NCBI GenBank assembly: GCA_045599005.1
Contig: JAZRVF010000025.1
Coordinates: forward strand, 124,001 to 188,000
DNA from: Treponema_I sp045599005
Lineage (GTDB): Bacteria > Spirochaetota > Spirochaetia > Treponematales > Treponemataceae
Direction: 5' to 3'
DNA length: 64,000 bases
Under the pieces are notes generated by a model. It was not told the DNA's origin. It did not search any database and saw only the letters and a program-made list of their open reading frames with translations. Every line of letters starts with the position of its first letter. The first letter of the stretch is position 1. Shown one piece after another: positions 61,883 to 64,000 of the stretch. The position numbers were made by a program, and so were the translations under genes.

Positions 61883-63415
61883 TCAGTTTCCTCCCATGTG
61901 TCTCAGGGCAATTGATGCCATTGTCTGACCGTCAGAATATGTTCCGTTGTAACCGTCGCCTCTCGGTCCGGAAGTGCCTGTGGTAATAAGCCCTTTTACA
62001 GGAGGATAGTCGTCAGCCACACTCATCATGCGGGCAAACATGCTGTCCCAGGTCTGTGTCTGGTAACTGTAGGCTGTTCCTTCAGGTGAGTTGATAAAAC
62101 GGGCAAAAGTCAAAGGAGAGGCAATTGTGATTTCCTCAATATGACCTGAAAGGTCTATTCCAGTTTTTTCCTTCAGCTGACTGATCATCCGTTTTGCAAC
62201 AGCATTTTTTCGCGCTGTGTATTCTTCAGGATCAAGATCATTCCAATCATCTGCTGACTGGAACGTTGTAAAACTGCATGCACAGGTTCCTGCCGGTGAG
62301 AAATCCGGGTTGGCAATGTTGTAACAGAGGAAAATAGAGAACTGATTTGTCTCGTTTTTCTGTATTGACTGATATTCTTTCTTTGAGTCAGCTGAACCCA
62401 TCATAAAAATGCTGTAATCTTTTATGCCCAGTTCCTCATAAGTGCAGTCAAGTCCAAGATAGACTGCAAAAAGTCTTCCGGTAAAATTCCTGTTGCGCGC
62501 TGCGATCAGTTTTTTCTGGCGCTCTGGAACTTTATCCTTCGGCATCATTTTTCCGTATACAAATTCAGGATTAACGTTTGCGACAACGTAATCGCATTCA
62601 ACATCGCCAAGTGTGGTTCTTACGCCGCAGACTCTGTCCCCGTCAAAAAGGAATTCCTCCGCACGGCAATTATAGTGGACAGTTCCACCCAGTTCGCGGA
62701 AGCGGTTTTCCAGTGCCATGCTAAGATCGTGGGATGTGTGATGAGGAATCCATGCACCCAGATCAATATATTTTTCAACCATCAATGCATAATGGATGAA
62801 TGAAAGCCGTTCTGTATCAACACCAAGATATGACCAGTATGTGCTTAGAATGTCACGGCATTTTCTCGGCAGTCTTAGGGCTGCAAAAACTTTGTCTACG
62901 GAATAAGCGCCGGTGCGCAGAAGATTTGGATATTTTTCAATGAGAACGGAAGTCTCAGGTTTTCCGCCTGTGGAATTCAGATAATCAATTCCTTCTTTCA
63001 TCTCATCAAGGAGAGCGTAGAAATCAAGCATTCTTGGGCGTGAACCGGGAACATATTTCTCCATTGCCTCAAGAAAATTCTCACGCCCTGTAGGCATTGT
63101 AACGTCAAGAGGTTTCCCGTCACTTCCTGTGGTAATCAGTCTGAAGCAGTCTTTTACTTCAACCATGTCGAATTCAAGGCCCAAAGATTTCATCAGATGT
63201 CGTACTGTGCCGGGTTTTTCTTCTGAACCGTAATCGCACATCTCATGAATGGAGGGATCGAATTCAAAGCGGCCGCGGACAAAACTGGTTGCACAGCCAC
63301 CGGGAACATTGTGCTGTTCGATAAGAAGTGTTTTTTTGCCTGCAAGTGCCAGCTGACATGCGGCAGTCAGTCCGGAATTTCCGGCTCCGACAACAACTGC
63401 ATCAAATTTCTGCAT
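61883..63415 (-). CDS. FAD-dependent oxidoreductase of the phytoene desaturase/CrtI-like superfamily
   Basis: The 510-residue protein has the dinucleotide motif VVVGAGNSGLTAACQLALAG and IEQHNVPGGCATSFVRGRFE, typical of the amine oxidase/CrtI group, and ends with SGPRGDGYNGTYSDGQTMAS. ATG 63415 is preferred because AGAGGA lies 7 nt upstream; the reading to 63445 adds ten residues of poor fit. No prenyl or carotenoid gene is nearby, so a carotenoid substrate is not supported; related gut-bacterial pairs have unclear substrates. It forms an operon with the downstream reductase. Confidence 0.82.
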   Translation of the reverse strand: MQKFDAVVVGAGNSGLTAACQLALAGKKTLLIEQHNVPGGCATSFVRGRFEFDPSIHEMCDYGSEEKPGTVRHLMKSLGLEFDMVEVKDCFRLITTGSDGKPLDVTMPTGRENFLEAMEKYVPGSRPRMLDFYALLDEMKEGIDYLNSTGGKPETSVLIEKYPNLLRTGAYSVDKVFAALRLPRKCRDILSTYWSYLGVDTERLSFIHYALMVEKYIDLGAWIPHHTSHDLSMALENRFRELGGTVHYNCRAEEFLFDGDRVCGVRTTLGDVECDYVVANVNPEFVYGKMMPKDKVPERQKKLIAARNRNFTGRLFAVYLGLDCTYEELGIKDYSIFMMGSADSKKEYQSIQKNETNQFSIFLCYNIANPDFSPAGTCACSFTTFQSADDWNDLDPEEYTARKNAVAKRMISQLKEKTGIDLSGHIEEITIASPLTFARFINSPEGTAYSYQTQTWDSMFARMMSVADDYPPVKGLITTGTSGPRGDGYNGTYSDGQTMASIALRHMGGN

Positions 63416-63512
63416 TTTAAAATCCTCTTTTGATTTTATTGCCAAAGATTATATCATCCTTTCCCTGGTTTGTAAAAAAAATAAATCGAAGAACAGAGAA
63501 AAAAATGATTTC

Positions 63513-63541
63513 TTGTAAACCCGGCGGATTTTCGCTAGAAT
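63513..63541 (+). promoter_or_regulatory. Promoter of murC, leaderless layout
   Basis: TTGTAA (63513-63518), a 17-nt spacer and TAGAAT (63536-63541), ending 6 nt before ATG 63548. No ribosome binding site is seen. Confidence 0.6.
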
Positions 63542-63547
63542 ATTCTC

Positions 63548-64000
63548 ATGAATGATTTTGATTTACCCCGGGATATGTCCGGAATGCGCATTCATTTTGT
63601 CGGTATCAAAGGTACCGGAATGGCAGCCCTTGTGGAAATCTGTTTCCATCGTGGAGCTTTGATCACCGGCTGTGATATTGAGGCGATTTTTTATACAGAC
63701 CGGATTCTTGAAAAAATTGGAATTACCCCTCAGCTGATTTCAGAGAACAATCTTTCACAATTTGCTGATAATCCGGCGGAACGTCCTCAGCTTGTCGTTT
63801 ATTCTTCCGCATATTCAATGGAAAAAATTCCGGATCTTCAGGAAGCAGTCCGGCAGAATATTCCCTGCATCCTGTATTCCGAGGCATTGGGCGCTCTGTC
63901 AAAAAATGCTTTCAGTGTTGGAATCTGCGGTGTACACGGAAAGACAACAACCACTGGGATTACAGGAACTCTGCTTTCCGGGCTGAATCTGCCAGTTCAG
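63548..64000 (+). CDS. murC: UDP-N-acetylmuramate--L-alanine ligase (MurC), N-terminal part
   Basis: The gene runs off the window end (151 codons present). MRIHFVGIKGTGMAALVEIC is the MurC Rossmann start (usually H-VGI-GxGM). GVHGKTTTTG (about residue 129) is the Mur-ligase ATP-binding loop. CDIEAIFYTDRILEKIGIT and SSAYSMEKIPDLQEAVRQ also fit MurC, although a Mpl-type ligase cannot be excluded without the C-terminal half. MurC adds L-alanine to UDP-MurNAc in the cytoplasm. Confidence 0.88.
   Translation, partial: MNDFDLPRDMSGMRIHFVGIKGTGMAALVEICFHRGALITGCDIEAIFYTDRILEKIGITPQLISENNLSQFADNPAERPQLVVYSSAYSMEKIPDLQEAVRQNIPCILYSEALGALSKNAFSVGICGVHGKTTTTGITGTLLSGLNLPVQ

Noticed and set aside
61883..63415. 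Carotenoid desaturase (crtI) assignment
   Set aside because: Only superfamily-level motifs are visible and no prenyl or carotenoid gene is nearby.

Overview
The window looks like the chromosome of a host-associated, carbohydrate-using spirochaete of the Treponema type. The evidence is two periplasmic FlaB flagellins, a long spirochaete-style FliD, a P83/100-family antigen, a fliW-csrA pair behind flgK-flgL, and a low-to-moderate GC content. Plant-polysaccharide genes (a GH115 alpha-glucuronidase, a second large glycosidase, a GPH sugar symporter) fit a gut or rumen commensal. The species cannot be named from sequence alone. No rRNA, CRISPR array, prophage or transposase was seen; one tRNA gene is present.

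Layout. 1-2080 (+): end of flgK, flgL, fliW, csrA. 2156-10016 (-): tsaB, tsaE, a small orphan, a membrane PilZ protein, a fliD-linked orphan, fliD, flaG and two flaB genes. 10149-16481: a zinc-ribbon methyltransferase, rdgB, a diverged sigma-70-like protein, nrnA, an M24 peptidase, a small secreted protein and argF. 16548-21216: tRNA-Met, a glycosidase, then wreckage of a sugar ABC permease and a YesM/YesN-type two-component system. 21265-23725: serS and an AI-2E-family exporter. 23727-34436 (-): one seven-gene operon, hflK-hflC-(kinase-like membrane protein)-MFP-RND-lipoprotein-TolC. 34542-43692 (-): a 2171-residue secreted Rhs/YD protein with a papain/C39-like C-terminus, followed by two related lipoproteins. 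43808-51958: a DUF4230 protein, DEAD helicase, GT4 glycosyltransferase, a GT-B/TetR/MFS operon with a visible operator, and alr. 52048-63415: P83/100, a beta-propeller protein, an RlmD-like methyltransferase, an alpha/beta hydrolase, GH115 and two flavoproteins. 63548-64000: start of murC.

How parts work together. FliW and CsrA form a known partner switch controlling flagellin translation. Both flaB leaders here carry the matching RNA signature: a GGA in a hairpin loop about 20-25 nt upstream of a second GGA inside the Shine-Dalgarno sequence. So switch and targets lie within 10 kb of each other.

Other signals are a three-copy dispersed palindromic repeat (about 2.1, 12.6 and 47.1 kb), a recurrent promoter layout placing the -10 box 6 nt before an ATG without a ribosome binding site (leaderless mRNA), a CTG start for tsaE, and a chain of deletions through the YesMN/ABC locus.
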